A stretch of 64,000 nt of DNA from Tenrec ecaudatus (GCF_050624435.1 NC_134537.1:11404584-11468583), one strand, 5' to 3'; positions 35,276-46,139 are shown, numbered from the stretch's first letter. Numbers and translations are program-made. The notes: generated by a model not told the origin, from the letters alone.

Positions 35276-35652
35276 TAGGGAGGCACTTAGGTCAGCCCTG
35301 GCGGTCAGAGGGTACCCAGGGTTTCCTGAGAATCGGCAAGTGAGCTCAGCGCTTGGTGTTTGTTGGGACGACACTTTCATTCACAATAATCATGGTGCAC
35401 AGCTCCCATCCCAGACCTGAGAGGTCCTTCACGAGACTCTCCAAAGACTGCTCAGCCCCAATTCCTCTGCTATGGATGAAACCTGTATCGATTTTCACTG
35501 CAGTGTGAGTTCTCCCCACATTCACCTCCTCCCTTAGAGACCTTCTTTACTCCTTTCTAAAAGCTTGATAATTCTTTCTGAGGCCAAAGCCTAATGTTCT
35601 CTGGTGTAGATGTAAGACTCCCCTGCAACCCCAAGTCCCCCCCCCAAAAAAA
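35276..35652. other. Unassigned sequence
   Basis: A C-run and A-run lie near 35636-35653. No gene recognised. Confidence 0.4.
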
Positions 35653-35805
35653 ATCCCACTGTCATCAAGTCATTTCTAACTCATAGCAACCCTACATAGC
35701 TTTTCTGAGGCTATAGATCTTATGGGAACAAAGAACCTCATCTTCCTCCCTGGGAGTGACTGGCTTGTTTGAACTGCCCACCTAGCTTTTAGCAGTCCAG
35801 TGTTG
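35653..35805 (-). repeat. AfroSINE, antisense
   Basis: CACTGTCATCAAGTCATTTC, ACTCATAGCAACCCTACATA, AACCTCATCTTCCTCCCTGG. Confidence 0.8.
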
Positions 35806-35904
35806 TCTGTGTCAACTATACAGGCAGGAAGCGAACTATGATGGCAATCACAGCAGGATATCTCCAAAGATATCTCTGTACTCCTTCACTCACTCATTCA
35901 CTCA

Positions 35905-36085
35905 CTCACTGCCACTGAGTCAGAATAGCGACCCTGTAGAACAGAGTAGAACTACCTCTATGGGGTTCCTAAATATTTATGGGAGTAGAAACCCCCATAA
36001 CATAACACCCAACAGCAAAACTAGTTGCCTGTATGCTATAGAGTAGAATTCTTCCACAATGTTTCTTGGCTGTAATCTTTACCCT
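35905..36085 (-). repeat. AfroSINE fragments, antisense
   Basis: CACTGCCACTGAGTCAGAAT, GAACAGAGTAGAACTACCTC at 35910-35960, and a second piece (ATAGAGTAGAATTC... TGGCTGTAATCTTTACC) at 36038-36083. Confidence 0.65.
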
Positions 36086-36285
36086 AGGAGCCCTGGTGAT
36101 GCAGTTGTGAAGCACTCAGCTGCTAACCAACAGCTCGGCAGTTCAAACTCAACAGCTACTCCCCAGGAGAAAGATGGGGCAGTGTGCCCCCATAAAACAT
36201 GACAGCTTTGGACATCCCATAGGCCAGTTGTATGGGATCATTATGAGTCGGAACCAAGTCTGTAGCAATAGGGTTTAATCCTCAC
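36086..36285 (+). repeat. AfroSINE, near full length
   Basis: AGGAGCCCTGGTGATGCAGT head, TCGGCAGTTCAAACTCAACA, GGAGAAAGATGGGGCAGTGT, TCATTATGAGTCGGAACCAA. It directly abuts the antisense piece on its left. Confidence 0.9.
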
Positions 36286-37074
36286 AGCAACAGGTTACCA
36301 GATCTTTCATTCACAGCACCTCTGGGTATGGGTTCTATCAACCTTGCGACACCATCCAACGGCCTTGGAAGGGATAGTGTCTGCAAATTTGTAAATTAGG
36401 ACCATGGATAGTGAACAATACATTGTTGATGGGAATGTAGTTCAAATAATGGAAAAGATTCATAAAAAATGTTTCCTTTGCAGGAGGGTGCTTTCCCACC
36501 GAGAGCAGCGACTGGCCAAAAATTCAATACTGACTTGAGAGTCTGCCGAGAGGAAGGGAGAACAGTGGAATAAAGGGATCCTGGTTGTCTTAATGTTGAC
36601 AACCTTTGGGGGAAGAAAACACGAGACCATGTTAAATGCCCCATTTTTTCCAGGCAATGAGAATAAGTTAAAGTAGCCCAAGACCCATATTGTCCACAGT
36701 CAACTGTCTCAGGGAGTTGGGCAAAAGTAATTCCTGATGAACACACTCTACCCAACTTATCTATTCCAGGGAAAGGACCAACTCTAACTGAAGGTAGGGA
36801 TCCTTGGCACACGGGTGATATACTGAACACTTATGTAGGCGTGCGAGTTCATTTATTAGTTTCCCTACTGAGCCAGATAAGCATCACTAGCATATGTTTA
36901 AATATAGTAATTTTCTGAATGTTATTTTAATAACATGATGTCCTTCATTTTCTTAGATCTGAAACCACACAATAGCTGATTTCAGTTTTATGGGCATAAA
37001 CATGCACACAGGAGTTCGCATGTGATTGAATCATATTATATTTCCTACAGACTGTGGAGACCAGTGGTTGTTTT
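36286..37074. other. Unassigned sequence
   Basis: No gene recognised. The 144-codon minus-strand frame at 36396-36830 has no known protein features. Confidence 0.4.
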
Positions 37075-37215
37075 TGTGGAGTCCCATCGAGTCCAGTATA
37101 CCTCACAGTGACCGCCTGTGATGGACTAGGACAGTCTCATGGGGATTCTCTGGCTGTAATCTTTATGGACATAGGTCATTAGTTCTTTCTCCAAAAGAGC
37201 TAGTTCGTAGTCTTA
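37075..37215 (-). repeat. AfroSINE, antisense, diverged
   Basis: GTCCCATCGAGTCCAGTATA, CTCACAGTGACC, TGGCTGTAATCTTTATGGAC. Confidence 0.65.
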
Positions 37216-37379
37216 AATACTAGCAGTCAACTGCTTAATTATTCTGTACTCCTTGAAGGGACCAGAGCATCCAGGAAAAGGAGCCAAAGGTATGAGTGCA
37301 TAATTCACTATTTGACCCTGTCTCCAGACTCATCTTTCTCCCATCTGTCTTCCATTACTATATTTAGAAGTCTAGTAAT

Positions 37380-37735
37380 GCAGAATTTATCATATCCGCC
37401 CATACCCAAAACGTCAGAGGCTCCCCTCAGTTTCAGAGTGAAGTTCTTACTTAATCCACATGATGCACAAGACACTTCAGGATCTGGCCAGGTCTACCTT
37501 GCCCTTCATCTCTCACCTCCTACCATTGCTGTAGATCAGGAACATCATTCTGTGGTGAAAACCTGTGCCTTTAAACAAACTATTGCCCTTACTTTTAATA
37601 TCTTTCCCCATCGTGCTTGTGTGGTGAACTCCTATTCATCTTTAACAACCAGGTAATTGTACGCCACCAAGTCCATTATAATCCACAATGACATCAGTTC
37701 AAGTGTCACACATTATATCATCCACCCCTCCTCTA
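37380..37735 (+). mobile_element. L2 LINE remnant
   Basis: TCAGAGTGAAGTTCTTACTT, ACTTCAGGATCTGGCCAGGT, CATCTCTCACCTCCTACCAT, CTTTAACAACCAGGTAATTG follow the sense L2 3' region. Confidence 0.55.
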
Positions 37736-38260
37736 GACACAATTGGTGACATGGAACGATTGGGGCAGTGGCTAGAGGAATTGTGGAGACACAGAAATGA
37801 AGGGGTTGGAGACAGAAACCTTAGACAACTCAGGCTAGAAATCTGAGTATGAATGGGGAGACAGATAAGATCATGGTTACTAAGGGCTCAATAGAAAGTA
37901 AATGTCTAGAAAAGAATTATGGCAACATATGTACAAATATGCTCAATACAATTGATGTATGGATTGTTATAAGAGCTGTAAGAGCCCCCAATAAAATTAT
38001 CCTTTAATTAAAAAAAAGATCACGGGGAAATGTTGATTGGAAGAGAAAAAGATCTTTAAACAGATTCAGAGAGAGAAGAAACAATGTTCTTGAGTAGATA
38101 TGAGGAGGAGGATTATAAAGCCTATGTAGAATGATTGGCCTTTGTTAAAAGAGGGAAAACAGTTGGATGAAGATCTCATCTAAGATTCGTTTTCCTTGTG
38201 AAATTAGAGGCAAGGTTATTAACTAGGAGTGAGAGAGTTAGAGCTTGAGAATAGAATGGA
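37736..38260 (-). mobile_element. Possible L2-like old repeat, interrupted
   Basis: Text such as GATTGGCCTTTGTTAAAAGAG resembles L2 internal sequence. It appears to resume at 39153 to about 39900 after the CTCA array. The naming is tentative. An L1 tail interrupts it at 37877. Confidence 0.3.
37877..38015 (+). mobile_element. 5'-truncated L1 tail
   Basis: Ends with CCCCCAATAAAATTATCC and an A-rich tail. The direct repeats AAGATCATGG (37867-37876) and AAGATCACGG (38016-38025) flank it. Confidence 0.8.
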
Positions 38261-39152
38261 GACTCGCTCTCTCACTCACTCTCTCACTCACTCACTCTCT
38301 CACTCAGTCTCTCACTCACTCACTCTCTCACTCAGTCACCCTCTCTCTCTCTCTCTCACTCACTCACTCACTCAGTCACCCTCTCTCTCTCTCTCTCACT
38401 CACTCACTCACTCACCCTCTCTCACTCACTCTCTCACTCAGTCACCCTCTCTCTCTCTCTCTCACTCACTCACTCAGTCACCCTCTCTCTCTCTCACTCA
38501 CTCACTCACTCTCTCACACACTCTCTCACTCACTCACACTCACTCACTCTCTCACTCAGTCACCCTCTCTCTCACTCTCTCACTCACCCTATCTCACTCT
38601 CTCACTCACTCACTAACTCACTTTCTCACTCACTCACACTCACTCACTCACTCACTCTCTCACTCACTCACTGACTCATATTCACTCACTGACTCATACT
38701 CACTCAGTCACTGACTCACACTCACTCTCTCACTCACTCACTCTCTCTCTCACCCTCTCTCACTCACTCACACTCACTCACTCACTCACTCTCTCACTCA
38801 CTCACTGACTCACATTCACTCACTGACTCATACTCACTCAGTCACTGACTCACACTCACTCTCTCACTCACTCACTCTCTCTCTCACCCTCTCTCACTCA
38901 CTCACACTCACTCACTCACTCACTCTCTCACTCACTCACTGACTCACATTCACTCACTGACTCATACTCACTCAGTCACTGACTCACACTCACTCTCTCA
39001 CTCACTCACTCTCTCACCCTCTCTCTCTCCCTCTCTCACTCACTCACTCTCTCACTCACCCTCTCTCACTCACCCTCTCTCACTCACTCTCTCTCACTCA
39101 CCCTCTCTCACTCACCCTCTCTCACTCACTCACTCACTCACAAAAAAAAAAA
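38261..39152. repeat. CTCA/CTCT array with A-tail and flanking direct repeats
   Basis: About 890 bases made of CTCACT, CTCTCT and related units, with interspersed CAGT, CACC and GACTCATA variants. A 134 bp higher-order unit repeats about three times at 38611-39010 (GACTCATACT at 38691, 38825 and 38959). The array ends in eleven A. The 14 bp GAGAATAGAATGGA precedes it at 38247-38260 and follows it at 39153-39166, as in a retrotransposed insert. The long open frame it contains is a by-product of the 4/6 bp repeat. Confidence 0.9.
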
Positions 39153-39936
39153 GAGAATAGAATGGATTTGAAATAGATTTTGCAGGCATGTGGGAAGTGA
39201 GCTTCCAGGTGGCACTGAGGACCTAGTTGGAGGCATTGAGTATGATGTTGTAATTTTGCCAATCTGCCCCATGGGGCTTTGTTCCAGTCATTCTCAATGG
39301 CCTTGATGCACGTATGGAGAAGGCAAATAATTAGGCTCCGCTGGATTGGGATGTGCCAGAGAATTTGTAAACGAATGGCGGAAATGATGGAACATAGAAG
39401 CTAACAGAATAGGAGAAAATGGAAGACTAAAGAGCATGATGGAAGGGTAGAAGAATGGCCTCGGAGATGAATGGAGATAAAAATGAAGAGGCATGTCAAT
39501 TGGAGAGTAGCTTCTTGCTTAACAACAACAAATAAATGTTTGAAAGCAAATGAGATGCTAGACAGCTGTACTATTTGATTCAGAGATGGAATGGTTCTAA
39601 TCTTGGGGGGGGGAAAGTCCAGAGCATGATAACTGATGGAAGATACAAAAAGAATAATGCACTTGGAGTTGTGAATCGATCATTCACATAGGCATTAAAG
39701 TCATCCAAGTTGATGGATAGAGTTAACTGAAGAAGGAATCAGGATCCAGGTATTAAAACCATCAGTGAAGGAAGAAGAGTGACTGAGAGGTCTGGGGAAG
39801 ACATCCACAAAGAAACAAAAACAAGATTTTAAAAGTAGAAATTTAGTGTAAAGAGTAGAAATAGAAAGTGGAAGGGTGGTGGCTCCAAATCAGAACATGA
39901 ACAAGGAGGAAGGCACTAACCAGTTCTGTGCCACCT
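39153..39936. other. Old repeat-like or unique sequence
   Basis: AT-rich, with a poly-G run near 39605. It may continue the old element interrupted by the CTCA array. No gene. Confidence 0.35.
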
Positions 39937-41340
39937 GTACTGTGAGTGAGCCCCATTGTTACAGCCACAGTGTCAATCCATCTCATTGAAAGTCTTTCTC
40001 TTTTTTAACTGACCCTCTACTTTGCCAAGCATGATCTCCTTCTCCAGGGACCGATCGATACCTCCTCAGAGTGCATCCAAAGTACATGAGTTGAAGTCTC
40101 ATCACTATCACTTCTAAGGATGATTCTGGCTGTACTTCTTCCAAGATGGATTTGTTTGTTGTTCTGACAGTCCGTGGTATTGTCACCATTCTTCACCAAC
40201 TCCATAATTCAAAGGTAACCACGCTTCTTCAGTCTTACTTATTTATATCCCAGCTTTTATATGCATCTGAGTCTATTGAAAGCTTTGGGCCAGGTACTCT
40301 ATAATTCTCAAGGTGGCATCTTTGATTTTAGAGTTTTTTTGTAGCATATTTGTCATTGATTGCTTAACTTCTGCTTCCAGGGATGTTGATAGTAGATTTT
40401 TAAAAAGTTTAATGAAATCCTTTACAACTTCAATCTTTGTTCATTTATCATATTGTTTATTGGTGCAGTGTGTTTTTGTTTTGTGTATGTTGAGATATAA
40501 CACATACTAAAGGCTATGTAGTCTTTGATCTCCAACAGTAAGTACTTCGAGCCTTCTTCACTTTCAGCAAGCAATGTTATACCATCTGCATTAACAGCTT
40601 GTTAATAAGCCTTCCTCCAATCCTAATGCTGCATTCTTCTTCATGTGATCCAGTTTCTCAGAATACAGTGTGAATAAGTATGATAGAAGGATACAACCCT
40701 GATGCATGTTATATTCTAAACCATAACTTTAAACCATGCTGTATCCCTTGTTCTGTTCAGATGACTGCCTCTTGAGCTACATACAGGATCTACATGAGCA
40801 CCAATAAGTATTCTGGAATTCTCATTGTTTACAAAGTTATCCATAATTTGTTACCTACATAGTCATATTATTGTGTGTAGTTAGGAAGACACAAGTAAAC
40901 ATCTTTCTAGTATGCTCTCTTTTCAACCAAGATCTATTGGGCATTATCAGTGGCATTCCTTGTTCCATAGATTCTAAATCCAGCTGGAATGTCTACCACT
41001 TTGCCACCTTTTTAAATTGTCTTCGAAAAATTTAACTTTTGCATGATATTGTTCAATCATCCCTATATTATATTGGATTACCTTTCCTTCCTTTGGTTAG
41101 ATAGCTGTCTTACAAATTTCTTGATGTAGACAACTGAGCACTTCTAACATTGCATCTGTTTATTGAAGCATCTCAATTGGCATGCTATCAGTTCCTGAAG
41201 GCTTCCATCCAGCTTGGACTTCTTCCTTCACTACCATTGGTTCATGTTCATATGCTTCCTCCTGAAATGATTGAAGGCTGATCACTTCATTTTTGTACAG
41301 GAACTCTACGTATGTTTCCTCTATGTTTCTTTTGTGTGAA
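39937..41340 (-). pseudogene. BovB/RTE LINE remnant (reverse transcriptase region)
   Basis: Antisense BovB landmarks in order: TACTTTGCCAAGCATGATCT, CTTCTCCAGGGACCGATCGA, TGTACTTCTTCCAAGATGGA, TTCTGACAGTCCGTGGTATT, CACTTTCAGCAAGCAATGTT, TTAATAAGCCTTCCTCCAAT, GAAGGATACAACCCTGATGC, GTAAACATCTTTCTAGTATG, and GACTTCTTCCTTCACTACCA. It encodes degraded reverse transcriptase with many stops. BovB is known from Afrotheria and is a classic case of horizontal transfer among vertebrates. Confidence 0.85.
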
Positions 41341-41344
41341 AGAG

Positions 41345-41884
41345 ATTAGTTTTATTTCTTCTGGTAGTCACCTAACCTGGTGTCAATTTAAGGATTAAGA
41401 GTGTCGGGGTGCAGTCTAGGCTGATAATCTGGAGATAGCCAATAAGACTTCTGTGTGGGCGTGGCCTTCTGAGAATTCTGGGAAATCTGGTACTTCCTTC
41501 GAAGCAGAAGACACTTCTTTTCCTCTGCTACTCCTGTGAGACATTGCAGAAGGCAAGCCATGTGGACGCAACCAGACCTCGGAAGCTGGAGAAGCCACAG
41601 AGAGACCCCTGCCAGAGCCGAGATGTTTCCAATGACACTGGATTCAAAGACTTTCTATCCACTGGACTGTGATCTTCTGCATTCAGTGTCACTGCATATG
41701 TTTCATGACTCTGAAGAGGACTTTATAGATTGGTATTGGAAATATGGGCTAATATCAGGCTTATGGACTTGTGGCCTGGGATGAGATGTTTTCTCTGTGT
41801 TCAATTGCTCTTGCATATAAATCTCTTTCTTATACACATATGTGTGTCCATGGATTTATTTCTCTAGTCTACCCAGACTAACAC
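41345..41884. mobile_element. LTR-like interspersed repeat inserted in BovB
   Basis: It interrupts BovB, whose sequence resumes at its right edge. On the plus strand it has LTR-like features: near the end, CATATAAATCTCTTTCTTAT and a terminal CTAGTCTACCCAGACTAACACA. I associate similar text with a common afrotherian repeat, but cannot name the family or find a clean duplication. Confidence 0.45.
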
Positions 41885-42100
41885 ATTTCTAGAACATGAA
41901 TGCCCATTTTCTTAAAAGACAATTATTCTAATGGTCTTTTATGCTTCTTGACTTGCTCAATATCTTACTCAAAGAAACGTTCAGTAATGCCACTTGGTAT
42001 TTGAATGTTTTCTTCACTTCTTTCAGCTTGAGATATGCCATAACTATCCTCCCATTTGGTTCTCTTACTCCGGGCTTTTGCACATTTCATTAGCTGAGAC
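41885..42100 (-). pseudogene. BovB/RTE LINE, continuation
   Basis: CACTTCTTTCAGCTTGAGAT, ATGCCATAACTATCCTCCCA, TTTTGCACATTTCATTAG match antisense BovB just upstream of the part at 41340, confirming one element split by the preceding insert. Confidence 0.7.
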
Positions 42101-42129
42101 AAGTAGACCTACTAAAATAGTACTTAACT

Positions 42130-42685
42130 CTAATTGAAATGTAGACTCCTTAGTCTTTTCATTTTTATTTTGTTGTTATTGAGAGTACACGAGGCAAAAG
42201 GACACCAATTCAACAGTTTCCACATGTGCAACCCAATGGCATGGATGACATTCCTGAGTCATGCAACCAGTCTCAGCGCCCTTTTCTAAGTTGGTCCTCC
42301 CCCACTAGCATGAACTCACTTTCTCCCTCCCTATCTACTCCTTTGAGTTGCTAGTGTCACTGTGATTCCACATGGATACTTCTTAGAAGAGCGTAATGTT
42401 CAAGGAAGACATTCTTTATATGTTAAGCTAAGCGGTCATTGGGTATTAAGATGACTTCAGTGGTTATTTGGGCTTAAAGGCTTAAAAATGATCTCAGGGC
42501 AATCGTTTCTGGGTGCTGTCTTCTGATGATGGTGTTTTCTACTGGGACATTCTGAGTGCTGGTGATTGTTACAGAATCCTTTCATTGCGCATCCAAAAGG
42601 GCACCAGAGACTCGTCTGTACCTGTGTTTTCATCCATACACATCTGATGACTAGATCTTTGTTACGAACTCGTCTTGGTACCATT
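42130..42685. repeat. Unclassified interspersed repeat, probable
   Basis: ACCAATTCAACAGTTTCCAC, CCTTTTCTAAGTTGGTCCTC, GACATTCTTTATATGTTAAG and GATCTCAGGGCAATCGTTTC resemble a repeat I associate with afrotherian genomes. No open frame. Confidence 0.35.
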
Positions 42686-43108
42686 TGCTTCTTTTTTCCT
42701 AAAAGTGAAGCAGTAGAATGTGTTCTGGTTAATTCAGTGAGTTGGTAATGAGATTGTAGCTAATTTAAATGAGTTATACAAAGAGTTTCAATTCCACAGC
42801 CCTAGAAAGGATCATGATATCTGATCTAGCCACTCTATCTCAGAAAGAATCCAGTCACTAAGTGATATGTACAAATTGTCTAAGCCCTCCTTATCATCAC
42901 AGAAGAAAAAATGCTGTATGTCCTTTAATTCACTGTTAAGTTAGAACAACAACAACTTCTCTAGCCATTTCTCCCTTTCTTCTAATAAATTTCTGATTTT
43001 TGCTTAGAATTCAAACGAATGAAAAGTTCCATGGTGTGGCTCCAAAAATGTAAGTCTTCACAAGCATAGACAAGAAAAGGGGAGCTGAAGGAACATGCCC
43101 TCTCTCCG

Positions 43109-44219
43109 GCATCTGTAGATGGATGGAATCATAAAACTTGATAGAGCATCTGTAGATGGATGGAATCATAAAACTTGATAGAGCATCTGTAGATGGATGG
43201 AATCATAAAACTTGATAGAGCATCTGTAGATGGATGGTGTCATAAAACTTGATAGAGCATCTGTAGATGGATGGAATCATAAAACTTGATAGAGCATCTG
43301 TAGATGGATGGTATCATAAAACTTGATAGAGCATCTGTAGATGGATGGAATCATAAAACTTGATAGAGCATCTGTAGATGGATGGAATCATAAAACTTGA
43401 TAGAGCATCTGTAGATGGATGGTGTCATAAAACTTGATAGAACATCTGTAGATGGATGGAATCATAAAACTTGATAGAGCATCTGTAGATGGATGGTATC
43501 ATAAAACTTGATAGAGCATCTGTAGATGGATGGAATCATAAAACTTGATAGAGCATCTGTAGATGGATGGAATCATAAAACTTGATAGAGCATCTGTAGA
43601 TGGATGGTGTCATAAAACTTGATAGAGCATCTGTAGATGGATGGTATCATAAAACTTGATAGAGCATCTGTAGATGGATGGTATCATAAAACTTGATAGA
43701 GCATCTGTAGATGGATGGTATCATAAAACTTGATAGAGCATCTGTAGATGGATGGTATCATAAAACTTGATAGAGCATCTGTAGATGGATGGAATCATAA
43801 AACTTGATAGAGCATCTGTAGATGGATGGAATCATAAAACTTGATAGAGCATCTGTAGATGGATGGTATCATAAAACTTGATAGAGCATCTGTAGATGGA
43901 TGGAATCATAAAACTTGATAGAGCATCTGTAGATGGATGGTATCATAAAACTTGATAGAGCATCTGTAGATGGATGGTATCATAAAACTTGATAGAGCAT
44001 CTGTAGATGGATGGTATCATAAAACTTGATAGAGCATCTGTAGATGGATGGTATCATAAAACTTCATAGAGCATCTGTAGATGGATGGAATCATAAAACT
44101 TGATAGAGCATCTGTAGATGGATGGTATCATAAAACTTGATAGAGCATCTGTAGATGGATGGTATCATAAAACTTGATAGAGCATCTGTAGATGGATGGT
44201 ATCATAAAACTTGATAGAG
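43109..44219. repeat. 37 bp minisatellite, 30 copies
   Basis: Unit of 37 bases running from GCATCTGTAGATGG to AACTTGATAGA, about 30.0 copies. Nearly all variation is at one dinucleotide: GGAATC, GGTATC or GGTGTC. The order by copy is A A A G A T A A G A T A A G T T T T A A T A T T T T A T T T (A=GGAATC, T=GGTATC, G=GGTGTC). The block G-A-T-A-A occurs twice in tandem (copies 4-8 and 9-13). Other changes are rare (AACATC in copy 10, CTTCAT in copy 26). Such uniformity implies recent expansion. Confidence 0.98.
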
Positions 44220-44298
44220 GTGTCCAATCTGATAAAGCACTACTTTAAGAACTTTCATAGAACACCATTCTTCTTTTCCTTGCATTTAGATATTTTTA

Positions 44299-44472
44299 AG
44301 GAGCCCTGGCATCACTGAGGATTGGGCACTAAACACAAGGTTGATGAGTCAAATCCACCAGTCTACTCTCAGGAGAAGGATGAGGCTGTCTGCTGCTCAG
44401 AAGCCCTAGAAAGGGCCACTAGAGTCTGAATGTAGGGCCACTAGACTCAACAGCCGAGGGTGAGTTTGAGTA
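44299..44472 (+). repeat. AfroSINE
   Basis: GGAGCCCTGGCATCACTGAG head, GAGTCAAATCCACCAGTCTA, GATGAGGCTGTCTGCTGCTC, and duplicated GGGCCACTAGA segments near the end. Confidence 0.8.
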
Positions 44473-44479
44473 TTCTGGT

Positions 44480-44663
44480 GACACAAGTACTCAACTGCTA
44501 GTTGAAAGGCCGGCACTACCAGGCAGAGCGCATTGTAAAGCTGATTATAGCAGATGTAGTTAGGTTAATATGTAATATCTTATCACTTGATCTCCCCTTT
44601 GACCCATTTTTACATTGTTCTACCGTTGTTTTTCAAATGTGAAGGGGAAATAACCCACCAATG
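44480..44663 (+). repeat. Unclassified repeat, copy 1
   Basis: CAGGCAGAGCGCATTG... CACTTGATCTCCCCTTTGAC. Homologous to 44866-45280 and to 63400-63910. Confidence 0.55.
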
Positions 44664-44857
44664 CAGTGGTTCTCAACCTGTGGGTCGTGACCCCTTTGGG
44701 GGTCAAACAACCCCTTCACAGGGGTTGCCCAATCATAACAGTAGCGAAATTATAGTGATGAAGTAGCAACGAAAATAATTGTATGGTTGGGGGGGGGGGG
44801 TCACCACAACATGAGGAGCTGTATGAAAGGGTCTCGGCATTAGGTTGAGAACCGCTG
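44664..44857 (+). mobile_element. SPIN-like hAT MITE, complete
   Basis: 194 bases from CAGTGGTTCTCAACCTGTGG to GGTTGAGAACCGCTG: inverted ends with hAT character. Interior landmarks are GTGACCCCTTTGGGGGTCAA, AACAGTAGCGAAATTATAGT, GAAGTAGCAACGAAAATAAT, and CACCACAACATGAGGAGCTG. A 13 bp G run lies inside. Flanks CACCAATG (44656-44663) and CCCCAGTG (44858-44865) agree at 6 of 8 positions, as expected for an aged 8 bp hAT duplication. No transposase is encoded. Confidence 0.9.
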
Positions 44858-44865
44858 CCCCAGTG

Positions 44866-45290
44866 GATGCTCTCTGAGCACAGACCAGGCTATGAATAGT
44901 CTTGCTATCATGCAGAGCGCATTGGACAGTGGGTTCTTGCAAACGCAGTTAAGTTAAAATTTAACACCCTATCATTCGATCTCCCTTTTGGCCCACTTTA
45001 AATTTGTTTTCGTTGTTAATATTTTCTGCTTTCTTTTTGATCAAGGCTTATCTCTGTTTCACTTTGTTATAGTTATTGGGATGCTTGGTTTGTAGGTTTT
45101 TCTGTGTATGAGATCCAGGATAGGTAAACCTATAGAGACAGTAACTGGATTAATGGCTTCTTAAGGATGTGGCAGGAGAAATCGGGGGGAAATGGAGAGC
45201 TAATAACAATGAGGACAAAAAAAGTTCTAAAATTGATGATTGTAGATCTCTTAATATGACTGAACTACTGAATTGTCTGATATGAGAATT
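44866..45290 (+). repeat. Unclassified repeat, copy 2, with L1-like 3' end
   Basis: GAGCACAGACCAGGCTATGA, CATGCAGAGCGCATTGGACA, ATTCGATCTCCCTTTTGGCC, then a T-rich part and GTTCTAAAATTGATGATTGT... TGAGAATTATATGC. The end resembles old L1 3'UTRs (GTGAATTATATCTCAATAAA). Confidence 0.5.
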
Positions 45291-45383
45291 ATATGCAGAT
45301 GAAATCTTTTTTTAAAAAAAGGATAGCTACAAAATCACAGAAATCTTTATTAAAGAAAAATATCAAAATGAGAAGCTACTCTT

Positions 45384-45790
45384 TCTCAACATACCCTCCA
45401 TCTATGTCTATACACATCAGATGGTATTTCGGTCTCTCTAAGTTTTCCCAGGAGAATCCTGTGCTCTTCCATTTATACCACATAAAAATGCAACCTCTGG
45501 CATCCACAAAGGACTCCACTGTGTTCCTCTTAAATGCTCTTTGAGTTTGAGGATTTAAGAAGAAAAGGCACTAAGGGACAAGATCAGGACAGTAGAGTAG
45601 AGGAGATAAGGCTTTCCAGCAAATTTTTTTTAAGAAGCCATAACCAGACTACAACAAATGTGTTCCTGAGATAAATTGTCTGCCGTGTCTAAACACATTT
45701 TGTTTGGAATCAACCTGCGTATACATGGTCTGGTCCTCTTGTAGCAATACCTTTAGATGTACCCTCATCATAGTCGTAAGTAATACAAGT
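45384..45790 (-). pseudogene. Mariner transposase remnant
   Basis: ATGTCTATACACATCAGATG, CTCTTAAATGCTCTTTGAGT, GACAAGATCAGGACAGTAGA, and AAGGCTTTCCAGCAAATTTT parallel the remnant at 33030-33640 (TCTATACACTTCTGAGGG, AGATGCTCTTTGAGTTTG). It is degraded by stops. Confidence 0.5.
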
Positions 45791-45812
45791 TTTTATATTT
45801 GTTTAAAAATCT

Positions 45813-46134
<322 letters not shown>

Positions 46135-46139
46135 CAGGA

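Noticed and set aside
38229-38714. 161-codon open frame of repeated SLTHS units
   Set aside because: It is a translation of the CTCA/CTCT array; any frame through a short repeat without stop motifs stays open. No start context or flanking gene.
43109-44219. CRISPR-like regular array
   Set aside because: The 37 bp units are contiguous with no unique spacers, and the genome is mammalian. It is a minisatellite.
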